NCBI GenBank assembly: GCA_016703125.1 | Contig: JADJCR010000004.1 | Location: 186,001 to 250,000, forward strand | Length of the DNA stretch: 64,000 nt | Direction of reading: 5' to 3' | From: Micrococcales bacterium | GTDB lineage: Bacteria; Actinomycetota; Actinomycetes; S36-B12; UBA10799 | Part shown: positions 53,131-64,000 of the stretch, piece by piece | How positions within the stretch are numbered: position 1 is the first letter of the stretch | Layout of the letters: the number at the start of each line of letters is the position of its first letter | Translations under genes and position numbers: made by a program | The notes under the pieces: generated by a model | What the model was told of the DNA's origin: nothing | Seen by the model: the letters and a program-made list of their open reading frames with translations, nothing else | The model's database searches: none

Positions 53131-54046
53131 CTACTGCCCGGTCGCCGCCAGGCTCAGCGCGATCCCGTCGAGGATGTCGTGCTCACTGACGACCACCTCG
53201 TCGAAGCCACCGAGGGTCAGGATGCGGTCGAGCACAAGGGCCCCCCCCGATGACGTCGACGCGACCCGGGTGCATCACGGGCTCGGCTGCGCGCTGCTCC
53301 CTGGTCGCAGCGAGCATCCGGCTGGTGATCTCGTGGACGTCGCCGGCGTCGACATGGGAGCCGTGAATGAGCTGCGGGTCGTACTCGGGTAGATCCATCG
53401 CCAGGGCCGCGACGGTCGTCACCGAGCCGGCAAGTCCCACGATGGCGTCGGCAGCGGCGAACGCGGTCACGAAGAGCGCATGGCTGACGGCGGCGTCGAT
53501 GTCCCGGGTGGCGGCGGCCACCTGCGCCCCGGTCGGCGGATCGTCGTGCAGGTGCCGCTCAGTCATGCGCACGCAGCCGATGTTCTCACTGACCGCCGCC
53601 TCCACCCCGGACGTGCCCACGACGAACTCCGTGGAACCCCCGCCGATGTCGACGACCGCCACCCGGCCGGGCACGTCGACCGCCGACACCGCACCGGCGA
53701 AACTCAGGGCGGCCTCCTCGTCCCCGGAGATCACTTCCGGGGCGGTGCCGAGGCGGTCGACCACCCCGGCCACGAACTCCCCTGCGTTCTGCGCGTCGCG
53801 CGAGGCGGAGGTCGCGACCATCCGCACCCGGTGAGCCCCTGCTCCGCGGATCTGCGCGGCGTAATCGGAGACCGCATCCCAGGTCCTCTGCATGGCCGCA
53901 GGCGACAGTCGTCCGCTGACGTCGACCCCCTCCCCGAGTCGCACGACACGCATGACCCGCACGACGTCGGTGAGGCGGCCGGCGTCCACGTCGGCGATGA
54001 GCAGCCGGATGGAGTTGGTCCCGCAGTCGATCGCAGCGACTCTCAC
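53131..54046 (-). CDS. ppx: Ppx/GppA exopolyphosphatase family protein, frameshifted at a C8 run
   Basis: About 305 residues of the ASKHA phosphatase fold: AIDCGTNSIRLLIAD, VVDIGGGSTEF and VGLAGSVTTVAAL. The main frame derails at the C8 homopolymer 53241-53248. In the next frame the missing end appears (ALVLDRILTLGGFDEVVVSE, stop 53131). One base corrects it, so a sequencing error is likely. The enzyme hydrolyses polyphosphate or pppGpp. GTG 54046 overlaps the DUF501 stop. The order ftsB-like, DUF501, ppx is the standard actinobacterial cluster. Confidence 0.9.
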
Positions 54047-54555
54047 GGCACCTCCACACAGGGCTCTGTGCGGTCGAGGACGCCGCGCCGCCGCAGTTCG
54101 GCCAGGGCCTCGTCGCCGAAGGGGTTGACCCCCGGCCCCATGGCCAGTGATTGACCGACCAGCACGTGCAGGCACTTGACCCGGTCGGGCATGCCGCCCG
54201 CTGACACGCCGTCGATCTCAGGTACGTCGCCGTGGTGGGCGCGTTCTTGCAGGTACACGTCGTGCGCCTGGCGGTACTGCCGCGCCAGATCCTCGTCCTG
54301 CGCCAGGCGCTGCTGCATGGCCGCCATCACCCCCTCGGACTCCAGGGTCGAGATCGCAGATGTCAGGCGCGGACACGTGAGGTAGAAGAACGTGGGGAAC
54401 GGTGTCCCGTCGCGCAGTCGCGGCGCGGTGCTGACCACGTCGGGCAGGCCGCAGGGGCAGCGCGACGCCACCACCACGACATCACGCGCCGGCCGGCCGA
54501 GCTGGGCACTGACCGCGGCCACATCCGCGGGTGACGGTGGTTCAGCGGGGGGCAT
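54043..54555 (-). CDS. DUF501 domain protein
   Basis: A 170-residue protein typical of the DUF501 family that follows the septum-formation gene in Actinobacteria. It contains VVVASRCPCGLPDVV, PFPTFFYLTCPRL and GGMPDRVKCLHVLVGQSL, with four conserved cysteines. The function is unknown; metal binding is conceivable. ATG 54555 lies 14 bp inside the ftsB-like gene. Confidence 0.92.
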   Translation of the reverse strand: MPPAEPPSPADVAAVSAQLGRPARDVVVVASRCPCGLPDVVSTAPRLRDGTPFPTFFYLTCPRLTSAISTLESEGVMAAMQQRLAQDEDLARQYRQAHDVYLQERAHHGDVPEIDGVSAGGMPDRVKCLHVLVGQSLAMGPGVNPFGDEALAELRRRGVLDRTEPCVEVP

Positions 54556-54991
54556 CTGGACGCACCACGACCACGGACTGATCGGGCTGCTGCTGTGCCT
54601 GCTGCACGCTGCGCAGCGCCCGCTCGTACCACGCGGAGTTGTCCTCGGAGTCCTGGGTGAGCGGCTGGGTCGCCGGCGCCGTGACCGGCGGGTCGGTGAC
54701 CACATAACCGGTCTCGCCGGGGTACTGCAGGTGGAACCGCTCACGCGCCTGCCCGACCACGTACGCATCGTCGGCCCACTTGTCCGCCTCCTCCTGCAGC
54801 GCGTCGACCCGCTCCCGCTGCGCAGCTGTGGTGGCTTCCAGTTCGGCGATCATCGAGCGCTGGTTGAGGAACTCCCGCAGCGGCAGGGCCAACGTCAGCA
54901 GCAGTGCCGCCGCGATGATGACGACGACCGTCAGCCGGCCGGTCGTCAGGCCCGGGCGTTGGGCAGCCCGGATCGTGCTGGTACGTTCCAC
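54542..54991 (-). CDS. FtsB/DivIC-family septum formation initiator
   Basis: A single-pass protein of ~149 residues. A short cytoplasmic N-terminus is followed by one transmembrane helix (LTVVVIIAAALLLTLALP) and a coiled coil (MIAELEATTAAQRERVDALQEEADKW), then the DivIC signature AYVVGQARERFHLQYPGE. It acts in the FtsQLB divisome complex. GTG 54991 is a likely start after AGGA; ATG 55030 is also open. Enolase, often upstream, is replaced here by a MerR gene. Confidence 0.9.
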   Translation of the reverse strand: MERTSTIRAAQRPGLTTGRLTVVVIIAAALLLTLALPLREFLNQRSMIAELEATTAAQRERVDALQEEADKWADDAYVVGQARERFHLQYPGETGYVVTDPPVTAPATQPLTQDSEDNSAWYERALRSVQQAQQQPDQSVVVVRPDAPR

Positions 54992-55057
54992 GTTCCTAGA
55001 CTCACCCACCCCGGTCCGACCTGTGTGCATTGGCAGGCTATCCGGCGTGTCCGTGGC

Positions 55058-55798
55058 TCACATGGATCGGGCGTGGATCAGCAGTGCGTCGCGCACGTAC
55101 GTGGCCCCGGCCAGCCCGCCGTAGTTGGCGGCGAAGCGCTCGTCGGCGACGTACATCTGGGCCAGCCCTTCGATGGCCTCCGAGGAGGGCTGCCGACCAC
55201 CCCACCCTTGCTGGATCCACCGCACGTGCCGGGCCGCGAGGCGCGCAGCGCGGTCGTCGTCGACCGCCACGCCTTCGGCTCGCAGATCCTGCCAGGCGGC
55301 ACTGATGGCTGCCGCCTCGGCCATGAAAGCCTGCTTGCCCTCCTCGCCCAGCCCCCGCCACCACCGGTCGCTTTCGGCGTAGGCCTGCTCACCCCACCGC
55401 TGTTCGACCTCCTCGCGGTACTTGGTGTGGTCGAAACCGTCGAACATGTCTTCGGCTTGCATCTGTTCCTCCTTCTTCAAGGCCGTCACCGTGCGCTGGA
55501 CACTGGCGATCTGTCGCTCGAGGCGGCCGCGCTGGGCCCGCAACTGCTCGAGGTGGGTCTGCAGCGCCACACGGTCATCGGTCCGGCCGGCCAGGATCCG
55601 GGCGATGTCGGGCAGCCCGAGACCTTGTTCGCGCAGCAGCAGGATCCGCTGCAGTCGCACCAGGTCCTCCTGCCGATAACTGCGATACCCGCTGCGCACC
55701 TGGCGCCCGGCGGGCAGCAGTCCGATGGCGTCGTAGTGCCGCAGTGTCCTGCTCGTCACGCCGGCCAGGGCCGCCACCTCGGTGATGCTGTACTCCAC
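55058..55798 (-). CDS. MerR-family regulator with TipAS-like effector domain
   Basis: A 246-residue protein. It has a MerR HTH (EYSITEVAALAGVTSRTLRHYDAIGLL), a dimer coiled coil (~75-110), and a C-terminal TipAS domain with RWGEQAYAESDRWWRGLG and an Asn-Tyr-Gly-Gly patch. TipA-type regulators bind thiopeptide-like drugs and activate their own promoter. GTG 55798. A perfect dyad lies in its promoter. The frame ends within 70 bp of the ftsB-like gene start. Confidence 0.93.
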   Translation of the reverse strand: MEYSITEVAALAGVTSRTLRHYDAIGLLPAGRQVRSGYRSYRQEDLVRLQRILLLREQGLGLPDIARILAGRTDDRVALQTHLEQLRAQRGRLERQIASVQRTVTALKKEEQMQAEDMFDGFDHTKYREEVEQRWGEQAYAESDRWWRGLGEEGKQAFMAEAAAISAAWQDLRAEGVAVDDDRAARLAARHVRWIQQGWGGRQPSSEAIEGLAQMYVADERFAANYGGLAGATYVRDALLIHARSM

Positions 55799-55814
55799 CC
55801 CTCGAGGTTAAAGG

Positions 55815-55829
55815 TTGACGCTACGTCAA
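55815..55829 (-). promoter_or_regulatory. MerR operator between -35 and -10
   Basis: The perfect inverted repeat TTGACG-N3-CGTCAA lies in the spacer between -35 TTGACC (55830-55835) and a -10-like TTAACC/TTTAAC (55806-55812). The spacing is 17-18 bp. A dyad inside the spacer is the classic MerR/TipA arrangement. Confidence 0.75.
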
Positions 55830-55859
55830 GGTCAAGCGCGGCCGCTCCGCCAGCGGGTC

Positions 55860-57706
<1,847 letters not shown>

Positions 57707-57856
57707 GCCATCAACGCTACCTGCCTGCGGACTCCGGCCCGGCAGCGCTGGCGTCCACCTGTACACAGCCCGGCCCAGACGCGGCAGTTGCGCGTCGCAC
57801 CCCTGTCGTGTGCTGGACACGCAGCGCCGACAGTGCGCGCGGAGCAGGAGAATCAG

Positions 57857-58228
57857 ATGTGCGAGATGTGCGACGGCCTTTCCGAGGCCGACTTGCGGGC
57901 ACAGGTTGTCCGGACCATCGAAAACTTCGGGTGGCTGGTCCAGTTCGTGGAGGCCGATCCGCAGGTGCCCTCGTTGGCCTACACGGTCGGCCTCACCGGG
58001 TTCGGACTCCCCGAGATCTGCGTCGTGGGCCTGAGTCCGCAGTCCGCAGGCGATCTGCTCAACCACGCGGCCGAACTGTGCCTCGCGGGGCAGACCGGGC
58101 CGGGATCCCGGGTCTTCAGCCACGACGGCTGCGAGTACCTCTTGGGGCCGGTATCGCCGGCGGATCTGCTGGTGGCGCTCGACGTGTACGGCAGCAGTGT
58201 GCGGGCGCTGGAACTGCGAGCCGGCTGA
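57857..58228 (+). CDS. DUF4262 domain protein
   Basis: A 123-residue soluble protein of the DUF4262 type: IENFGWLVQFVEADPQVPSLAYTVGLTGFGLPEI, then a short alpha/beta tail. It begins MCEMCDG, a possible metal-binding CxxC. It is the only plus-strand gene in the last 20 kb of the window. GGAGCAGGAG precedes ATG 57857. Its stop lies 7 bp from the glmM stop. Function unknown. Confidence 0.82.
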   Translation: MCEMCDGLSEADLRAQVVRTIENFGWLVQFVEADPQVPSLAYTVGLTGFGLPEICVVGLSPQSAGDLLNHAAELCLAGQTGPGSRVFSHDGCEYLLGPVSPADLLVALDVYGSSVRALELRAG

Positions 58229-58235
58229 CGGGAAG

Positions 58236-59570
58236 TCAGAGGGCCAGCCGAGCGCGCACCTTGTCGGCGAGGCCCTGGGCGACCTCGGCGGCAGTGTGCT
58301 CGTCCTCGGCTTCGACCATCACACGCACGAGGGGCTCCGTGCCGGACTTGCGCAGCAGCACGCGCCCGCTCCCGGCGAGCCGGGCTTCGGCATCGGCGAC
58401 CGCGTCGGCGACATGCTGATCGGCATCGACGGCGTTCTTGTCCACCCCGTCGACGTTGATGAGCACCTGGGGCAACCGACGCATCACGCCGGCCAGATCT
58501 TGTAGCGTCCGGCCTGTCGCCGCCATGCGGGACATCACCTGCAGCGCAGTGAGGACGCCGTCGCCGGTGGTGGCGTGATCGGTCATGACCACGTGCCCGC
58601 TCTGTTCGCCGCCGAGGACGTAGCCCGAACCGAGCATGGCTTCCAGCACGTACCGGTCGCCGACCGCGGTCTCCACCACGGCGATGCCCTCACGGTCCAT
58701 CGCCTGCTTGAAGCCCAGGTTGGCCATCACGGTCGCCACCACCGTGTCGTGGGCCAGGCGACCCTGGTCGCGCAAGGACAGGGCGATGATCGCCATCAGT
58801 TGGTCGCCGTCCACGACGTTACCCTCGGCGTCGACGGCCAGCGTGCGGTCGGCATCACCGTCGTGCGCGATGCCCAGATCTGCACGGTGCTGCAGCACCG
58901 AGGCCTGGAGGTCCCCGACGTGCGTGGAGCCGCAGCCCTCGTTGATGTTGTAACCATCCGGGCTGCAGTGGATCTCGATGACGTCCGCGCCGGCCTGCCG
59001 GTACGTGGCCGGACCGACCACGCTCGCGGCGCCATTGGCTGCATCGACGACCACCCGCAGCCCTTCCAGGGACGGACCGACGCTGGTGAGCAGATGCTTC
59101 TCGTAGTCCTCGGCAGCCCGCTCGTCGCTGACGATCCGGCCCACGGCGTCACCGGTCGGCCGGTCCCAGTCCTCACGCAGGCGGCGCTCGATCTGGTTCT
59201 CGATGTCGTCGGGGAGTTTGTTCCCGTCGGCGTTGAAGAACTTGATGCCGTTGTCTGGCATCGCGTTGTGGGATGCCGAGAGCATGACCCCCAGGTCGGC
59301 CTGCCGGGCCTTCGTCAGATGCGCCACTGCCGGCGTGGGCAGCACGCCGACGTCGATGACGTCCACGCCCGCGCTGGCCAGCCCTGCCGACACGGCGGCC
59401 TGCAGGAACTCCCCGCTGGCACGCGGGTCGCGTCCGACGACCGCGGTACGCCGCGAACCCACCTCGGAGAGGATATGGGCGGCCGAGACTGAGAGGTCCA
59501 GCGCCAGTTCGGCGGTGACATCCCGGTTCGCCAGACCCCGCACACCATCGGTGCCGAACAGGGCGCCCAC
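58236..59570 (-). CDS. glmM: Phosphoglucosamine mutase
   Basis: A 444-residue alpha-D-phosphohexomutase. FGTDGVRG at the N-terminus, phosphoserine Ser100 in LSASHNAMPDNG, metal loop AHDGDADR, sugar loop GGEQSGHV and RKSGTEPLVRVM phosphate loop. It converts GlcN-6-P to GlcN-1-P after GlmS. It is eight bases downstream of rpsI on the same strand, the conserved actinobacterial order rplM-rpsI-glmM. Confidence 0.97.
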   Translation of the reverse strand: MGALFGTDGVRGLANRDVTAELALDLSVSAAHILSEVGSRRTAVVGRDPRASGEFLQAAVSAGLASAGVDVIDVGVLPTPAVAHLTKARQADLGVMLSASHNAMPDNGIKFFNADGNKLPDDIENQIERRLREDWDRPTGDAVGRIVSDERAAEDYEKHLLTSVGPSLEGLRVVVDAANGAASVVGPATYRQAGADVIEIHCSPDGYNINEGCGSTHVGDLQASVLQHRADLGIAHDGDADRTLAVDAEGNVVDGDQLMAIIALSLRDQGRLAHDTVVATVMANLGFKQAMDREGIAVVETAVGDRYVLEAMLGSGYVLGGEQSGHVVMTDHATTGDGVLTALQVMSRMAATGRTLQDLAGVMRRLPQVLINVDGVDKNAVDADQHVADAVADAEARLAGSGRVLLRKSGTEPLVRVMVEAEDEHTAAEVAQGLADKVRARLAL

Positions 59571-59578
59571 GACGGGCC

Positions 59579-60022
<444 letters not shown>

Positions 60023-60041
60023 GGGTGTTCCTTCCTCGGCG

Positions 60042-60485
60042 CTACTGCGCGACCTGGCTGATGACGTAGGGAACCGGCTTCTGAGCCGCGTGGGGGTGCT
60101 CGGAGCCGGCGTAGACCTTGAGCTTGCGGATCTGCTTGTTGCCGAGCTTGTTGTGGGGAAGCATCCCGGCCACGGCCTTCTCGATGACCCGGCGGGGGTT
60201 CTTCTCCAGCAACTCACCGTAGGCGGTCGACCGCAGGCCACCGGGGTAACCGGAATGCCGGTGGTCGAACTTCTGCTCCGCCTTCGCGCCACTGAGTGCG
60301 ACCTTCTCGGCGTTGATCACGATCACGAAGTCACCGGTGTCGACGTGCGGGGCGAAGGTGGGCTTGTGCTTCCCGCGCAGCAACGTCGCAGCGTGAGTGG
60401 CCAGCCGGCCGAGGACCACGTCCTCGGCATCGATGACGTGCCACTGAGAAGTGACATCGTCGGCTTTCGGGGTGAACGTACGCAC
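60042..60485 (-). CDS. rplM: Ribosomal protein L13 (uL13)
   Basis: A 147-residue L13: WHVIDAEDVVLGRLAT, DFVIVINAEKVALSG and AVAGMLPHNKLGNKQIRKLKVY. It is the first gene of the rplM-rpsI-glmM set, with GTG 60485 preceded by AGGAAG. The 180-bp gap to arcC should hold the ribosomal promoter; I see no clear leader structure in it. Confidence 0.97.
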   Translation of the reverse strand: MRTFTPKADDVTSQWHVIDAEDVVLGRLATHAATLLRGKHKPTFAPHVDTGDFVIVINAEKVALSGAKAEQKFDHRHSGYPGGLRSTAYGELLEKNPRRVIEKAVAGMLPHNKLGNKQIRKLKVYAGSEHPHAAQKPVPYVISQVAQ

Positions 60486-60665
60486 GTCTTCCTACCTAGA
60501 TATCCGTGTGGTCGCCCTGCTGGTGAGCAGAACTCGGTTCGGGCTGTGGCTCTGCAGCAATCACTGCAGCGGACTCAACCGCTGGTTGGCACGCGCAGAG
60601 CGCACACGACCTGTTTCAGGATAACCCACACCTACGAGTGCGATGACGCGGGTATCTGCCCTGCC

Positions 60666-61598
60666 TCACTCGTAGTACTGGATGCCGTCGACGTCAGTAC
60701 TCACCCGCGTGCCGGAGGTCCCGTCCAGGATGTCCCTCAGGTTCTCCAGGGCACCGATGACCGCGACTTTGCCCTGCCGGGCGAACTCGCTGGCGGCATC
60801 GACCTTCGGGCCCATCGAGCCGGCCGGGAAGTCCAGCGCCGCCAGCGCATCGGGGTGCGCGGCGGCGATCGCCTTCTGCTCCGGCGTCCCCCAGTTCACG
60901 TACACGGCGTCGGCGTCAGTGGCGATGACCAGCATGTCGGCCTCGATGTCGCGGGCCAGCACCATCGACGAGAAGTCCTTGTCGATGACCGCTTCCACGC
61001 CCATCAGGTGACGCGTGCCCTTCTCGTACATGGTGGGGATGCCACCGCCACCGGTGCAGACGACGACCGCGCCCTTCTCCAGGCACCATTCGACGGGACG
61101 GATCTGGAAGATGCGCTTGGGCAGGGGCGACGGGACGACGCGGCGCCACTTGTCTCCGTCCTGCTTGACCGTCCAGTCCCGTTCGGCAGCCAGGCGTTTG
61201 GCTTCCTCCTCGCTGTACACAGGACCCACGAACTTGGTGGGGTTCTGGAAGGCCGGGTCGTCGGCGTCGACCTCAGTCATCGTCAGCAGCGTCGCCAATG
61301 GCTTCTCGAACGGCAGCAGGTTGCCGAGCTCCTGCTCGATGAAGTACCCGATCATCCCCTCGGTCTGCGCACCCAGCACGTCGAAGGGGTAGCTGGACTC
61401 TTCGTTGTAAGAGGCCGCCTGCAGGGCCAGCAGACCGACCTGGGGGCCGTTGCCGTGCGAGACGACGAGCTCATGGTCCAGAGCGACCGGCGCCAGCGCT
61501 TCGCACGCGAGCCTGACATTGGCCCGTTGGCTCTCCACGGTCATCGGCTCGCCCCGCTTCTGCAGTGCGTTCCCACCTAGTGCAACCACCACGCGCAT
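60666..61598 (-). CDS. arcC: Carbamate kinase
   Basis: A 310-residue amino-acid-kinase-fold enzyme: VVALGGNALQKRGEPMT, VVSHGNGPQVG, CTGGGGIPT and GSMGPKVDAA. It interconverts carbamoyl phosphate plus ADP and carbamate plus ATP. ATG 61598 follows GGAGGAAG. No arginine deiminase (arcA) or ornithine carbamoyltransferase gene is adjacent, and it is an unusual guest between truA and rplM; it may serve allantoin, agmatine or purine breakdown instead. Confidence 0.95.
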   Translation of the reverse strand: MRVVVALGGNALQKRGEPMTVESQRANVRLACEALAPVALDHELVVSHGNGPQVGLLALQAASYNEESSYPFDVLGAQTEGMIGYFIEQELGNLLPFEKPLATLLTMTEVDADDPAFQNPTKFVGPVYSEEEAKRLAAERDWTVKQDGDKWRRVVPSPLPKRIFQIRPVEWCLEKGAVVVCTGGGGIPTMYEKGTRHLMGVEAVIDKDFSSMVLARDIEADMLVIATDADAVYVNWGTPEQKAIAAAHPDALAALDFPAGSMGPKVDAASEFARQGKVAVIGALENLRDILDGTSGTRVSTDVDGIQYYE

Positions 61599-61667
61599 GC
61601 TTCCTCCAACTCGATCCTGGTAACCGCAGACTGTCATGGGAATGCGGTGGCACGCATCTTTGTCGTA

Positions 61668-62529
61668 TCACCACACCCGGAATCGGCGAGCGCGCTCAGC
61701 CTGAGCCGCCAGTTGGTCGGTAGGCGGGTAGCCGACCTCCATCAGGACCAGGCCGTGGGCGGGGCCGTGGTGAAGCGGGAACGCGCGTGGCCGCAGCCAG
61801 GATCTGGCCCAGATCGTCGGCACTCAGACTGCCGTGCCCCACAGCCAGCAGCGCGCCGACCACCGAGCGCACCATCGAATGGCAGAAGGCGTCAGCAGTC
61901 AATCCGACGGCGATCAACTGCGGGTCGCGGGGATCCTCCCGGCGTTGCACACCGGCAGACAGCACGCGGCGCACGGACGAGGCCTCCGGCCGCGCCCGGC
62001 AGAAGGCCGCGAAGTCGTGCTCCCCCAGCAGGACCTGGGACGCCGCGTCCATGGCGGCCACGTCGAGCTCCCGTCGCTGCACCCACACGCTGCCGCGGGC
62101 GCGGGGGTCGAGCAGGCCACTGTCGCTCAGCAAGTACTCGTAGCGTCGGTACCTCGCGGAGAACCGTGCGTCGAAGCCCGGTGGAGCCACGTCGGCGGCA
62201 AGCACCCGGACATCGGGCGGCAGGACCGCATTGAGACGGCGAAACGCGGTCGGGGCTCCGGGCCACGCCGCGCGGGGCAGATCGACATGGCAGACCTGAC
62301 CCATTGCATGAACGCCGGCATCGGTCCGCCCGGCCACAACGATGTGCGGGTGCGCTATGCGCAGGACCCTCGCGATGGCAGCGGCCAATTCGCCCTGCAC
62401 GGTCCGCAACTGCGGCTGGCGGGCCCAGCCGGCGAAACCCGCACCGTCGTAGGAGAGATCCACCCGGATGCGCAAGAGCCCGCCACCTTCCGGTGCGGGC
62501 TCCTGCGGATCGTTCGATGGATCAGGCAT
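61668..62529 (-). CDS. truA: tRNA pseudouridine(38-40) synthase, C-terminal frameshift
   Basis: About 286 residues. RVDLSYDGAGFAGWARQP, catalytic Asp70 in AGRTDAGVHA, and RYRRYEYLL are all in one frame. The family's end (HHGPAHGLVLMEVGYPPTDQ, stop 61668) appears in another frame after ~61775-61790. One indel restores it. ATG 62529 overlaps the rplQ stop by 8 bp, the conserved rplQ-truA order. Confidence 0.93.
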
Positions 62530-63122
62530 CGTCCTTGGACTGCAGCCCCTCGACAGCGTCCTGCTCGGCCTGCTCCCGCGCCGCCTCGACCTCAGCGGCT
62601 GCCTCAGCCTTGGCCTCGGGCGTTTCGGCTTCCGCCTCGACCTGCTCCACGGCGGCCTCCGAGGCGGCCTCGACCTCCTCGGTGGCCTCCTGCGACGTGA
62701 CAGGCGCGGCGTCACGAGCAGCGCGCTTGGTGGCCGACGTGGCCTCCGTGACGACGGCCTCGGCCATCGGCTCCACCAGGCTCGATCACGGCCATCGGCG
62801 CGTTGTCACCCTTGCGGGGTCCGATTTTGGTGATGCGGGTGTAGCCACCGGGACGTCCCGCGTACTGCGGACCGATCTCGGTGAACAACTCGTGGACCAC
62901 CGACTTGTCGCGGATGACGGTCATCACCCGGCGGCGGGCGTGCAGGTCACCGCGCTTGGCGAATGTGACCAGACGGTCGGCCAGCGGGCTGAGCCGCTTG
63001 GCCTTGGCCTCCGTGGTGGTGATGCGACCGTGCTGGAACAGGGCGGTGGCCAGGTTGGCGAGCATCAGTCGCTCGTGCGCCGGCCCGCCACCCAGGCGGG
63101 GTCCCTTCGACGGCTGGGGCAT
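62522..63122 (-). CDS. rplQ: Ribosomal protein L17 (bL17) with long acidic tail, frameshifted
   Basis: The L17 core (MPQPSKGPRLGGGPAHERLM, KRLSPLADRLVTFAKRGD, GGYTRITKIGPRKGDNAPM) continues, after a one-base correction near 62775-62783, as IELVEPMAEAVVTEA and an ~80-residue Ala/Glu-rich tail ending SKDDA. Such tails are common on actinobacterial L17. The gene is essential in most bacteria, so the frameshift is a probable sequence error. Confidence 0.94.
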
Positions 63123-63153
63123 CGTGTTCTCCTTGAATTGCGGCAGCGGGCTC

Positions 63154-64000
63154 TTAGAGCTGCTCGTCCTCGGCGTACTGTTGGTCGTCCTCGGCGTAGA
63201 AGGTCACAGCCTGCGACGGGTCGAACCCGGCCGGGCTGTCCTTCAGGTTCAGGCCCAGGCCGCCGAGGGCGTCCTTGACCTCGTCGATGGACTTCTGGCC
63301 GAAATTGCGGATGTCCATGAGGTCCGCCTCGCTGCGGGTGAGCAACTCACCGATGGTGTGCGCCCTCGCGCTTGAGGCAGTTGTAGGACCGGACCGAGAG
63401 GTTCAGCGCCTCGATGGGCTGGCTGAACTGCTCGGCCATGTACGTGTCGACCTCGGACGGCCCGAGCTCGAGACCCTCGGCCGCGGCGTTCAGGTCGCGG
63501 GCCAGGCCGAAGAGCTCCACGAGCGTCTTGCCGGCGCTGGCGACCGCGTCCCGGGCCTGGATGCTGGACTTGGTCTCCACGTCCACGATCAGGCGGTCGA
63601 AGTCGGTGCGCTGCTCGACACGGGTCGCCTCGACCTTGTAGGTCACCTTGAGGACCGGCGAGTAGATCGCGTCCACGAGGACACGGCCGGGCTGCTTCTC
63701 GACCATGGAGCCGGCTGCGGCGGGGACATAGCCGCGGCCACGCTCCACCGTCAACTCCATCGTCAGAGACGCACCCTCACCCAGCGTCGCCAGGTGCAGG
63801 TCCGGGTTGTGGACCTCGACGCCAGTCGGGGCCTCGATGTCAGCGACGGTGACCGCGCCGGGGCCGGACGCCCGCAGGTACATGGTGACTGGCTCGTCCA
63901 TCTCGGTGCTGACCACGATGCCCTTGACGTTGAGCACCAGTTCCGTGACGTCCTCGGTCATGCCGGGAACGGTGCTGAACTCGTGCTGCACCCCGTCGAT
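63154..64000 (-). CDS. rpoA: RNA polymerase alpha subunit (5' end beyond the window), frameshifted
   Basis: From IDGVQHEFSTVPGMTEDVTE at the window edge through the NTD (TMYLRASGPGAVTVADI, GRGYVPA) and linker into the C-terminal domain (NLSVRSYNCLKREG), where the frame breaks near 63358-63364. It resumes as TIGELLTRSEADLMDIRNFG with an acidic end. The first ~65 residues are outside. A two-base loss in an essential gene indicates a sequence error. The rpoA-rplQ gap is 31 bp. Confidence 0.95.

Noticed and set aside
57707..57856. glmS ribozyme or other riboswitch upstream of glmS
   Set aside because: The 150-bp spacer shows no recognisable ribozyme core, and the element is known mainly from Firmicutes.
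63154..64000. rpoA, rplQ and glmS as pseudogenes
   Set aside because: Single indels interrupt otherwise fully conserved essential genes; sequence error is far more likely than loss.

Overview
The window is a high-GC chromosomal segment from an actinobacterium (Actinomycetota). The evidence is the gene order rpoA-rplQ-truA, rplM-rpsI and glmM, an ftsB/DivIC-DUF501-ppx cluster, L17 with an Ala/Glu-rich tail, many GTG starts, ATGA/GTGA stop-start overlaps and probable leaderless promoters. No rRNA gene or marker gives a genus. At least nine genes carry single frameshifts, including the normally essential rpoA, rplQ and glmS, and there are implausible poly-G/poly-C tracts. The DNA therefore looks like a draft or metagenome assembly with residual indels, and most of the 'broken' genes are probably intact in the organism.

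Layout. 1-11.1 kb: end of ilvA, a FIST-domain protein, a secreted subtilase, a MarR/MFS pair, a large membrane-anchored GH67-like protein, an alpha/beta hydrolase, a second MFS exporter and msrA. 11.1-19.7 kb: an accessory island of visibly lower GC, inserted at the 3' end of msrA. The msrA tail occurs three times (11.1, 18.7 and 19.7 kb) and splits the island into two cassettes. Cassette 1 holds a 1604-aa NO VEIN/sacsin-like ATPase with a PD-(D/E)xK-like C-terminus, a partner protein with a variant-leucine-repeat look, and a damaged unknown gene. Cassette 2 holds a MntA-HepT type nucleotidyltransferase/HEPN toxin-antitoxin pair. No integrase is visible. 20-26 kb: hydrolase/TetR, PucR-type regulator, GNAT, zinc alcohol dehydrogenase and an MBL hydrolase. 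26-33 kb: a copper-handling locus (DUF2892, CopA, DUF305 lipoprotein, multicopper oxidase) divergent from SHOCT-response regulator-histidine kinase, with a double direct-repeat site between them. 33-37 kb: a TetR-controlled operon of class II aldolase, APH-fold kinase and FAD glycerol-3-phosphate dehydrogenase-like enzyme. 36.7-41 kb: flavin monooxygenase, SDR, carotenoid-biosynthesis-like membrane protein, TauE remnant and YnfA. 41-44 kb: XRE-cupin regulator divergent from an ornithine cyclodeaminase/aminotransferase operon, followed by a SemiSWEET. 44-52 kb: esterase, APC permease, SGNH and MBL hydrolases, BI-1 protein, a second subtilase and tRNA-Leu. 52-64 kb: housekeeping genes (def, ACT protein, ppx, DUF501, ftsB-like, glmS, glmM, rpsI, rplM, arcC, truA, rplQ, rpoA).

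Two features deserve most attention. One is the msrA-tail cassette array carrying defence-like genes. The other is a family of at least seven ~60-105 bp nested-hairpin repeats, scattered in intergenic spaces downstream of stop codons at 5.2, 5.3, 8.5, 23.4, 40.7, 46.6 and 46.7 kb.
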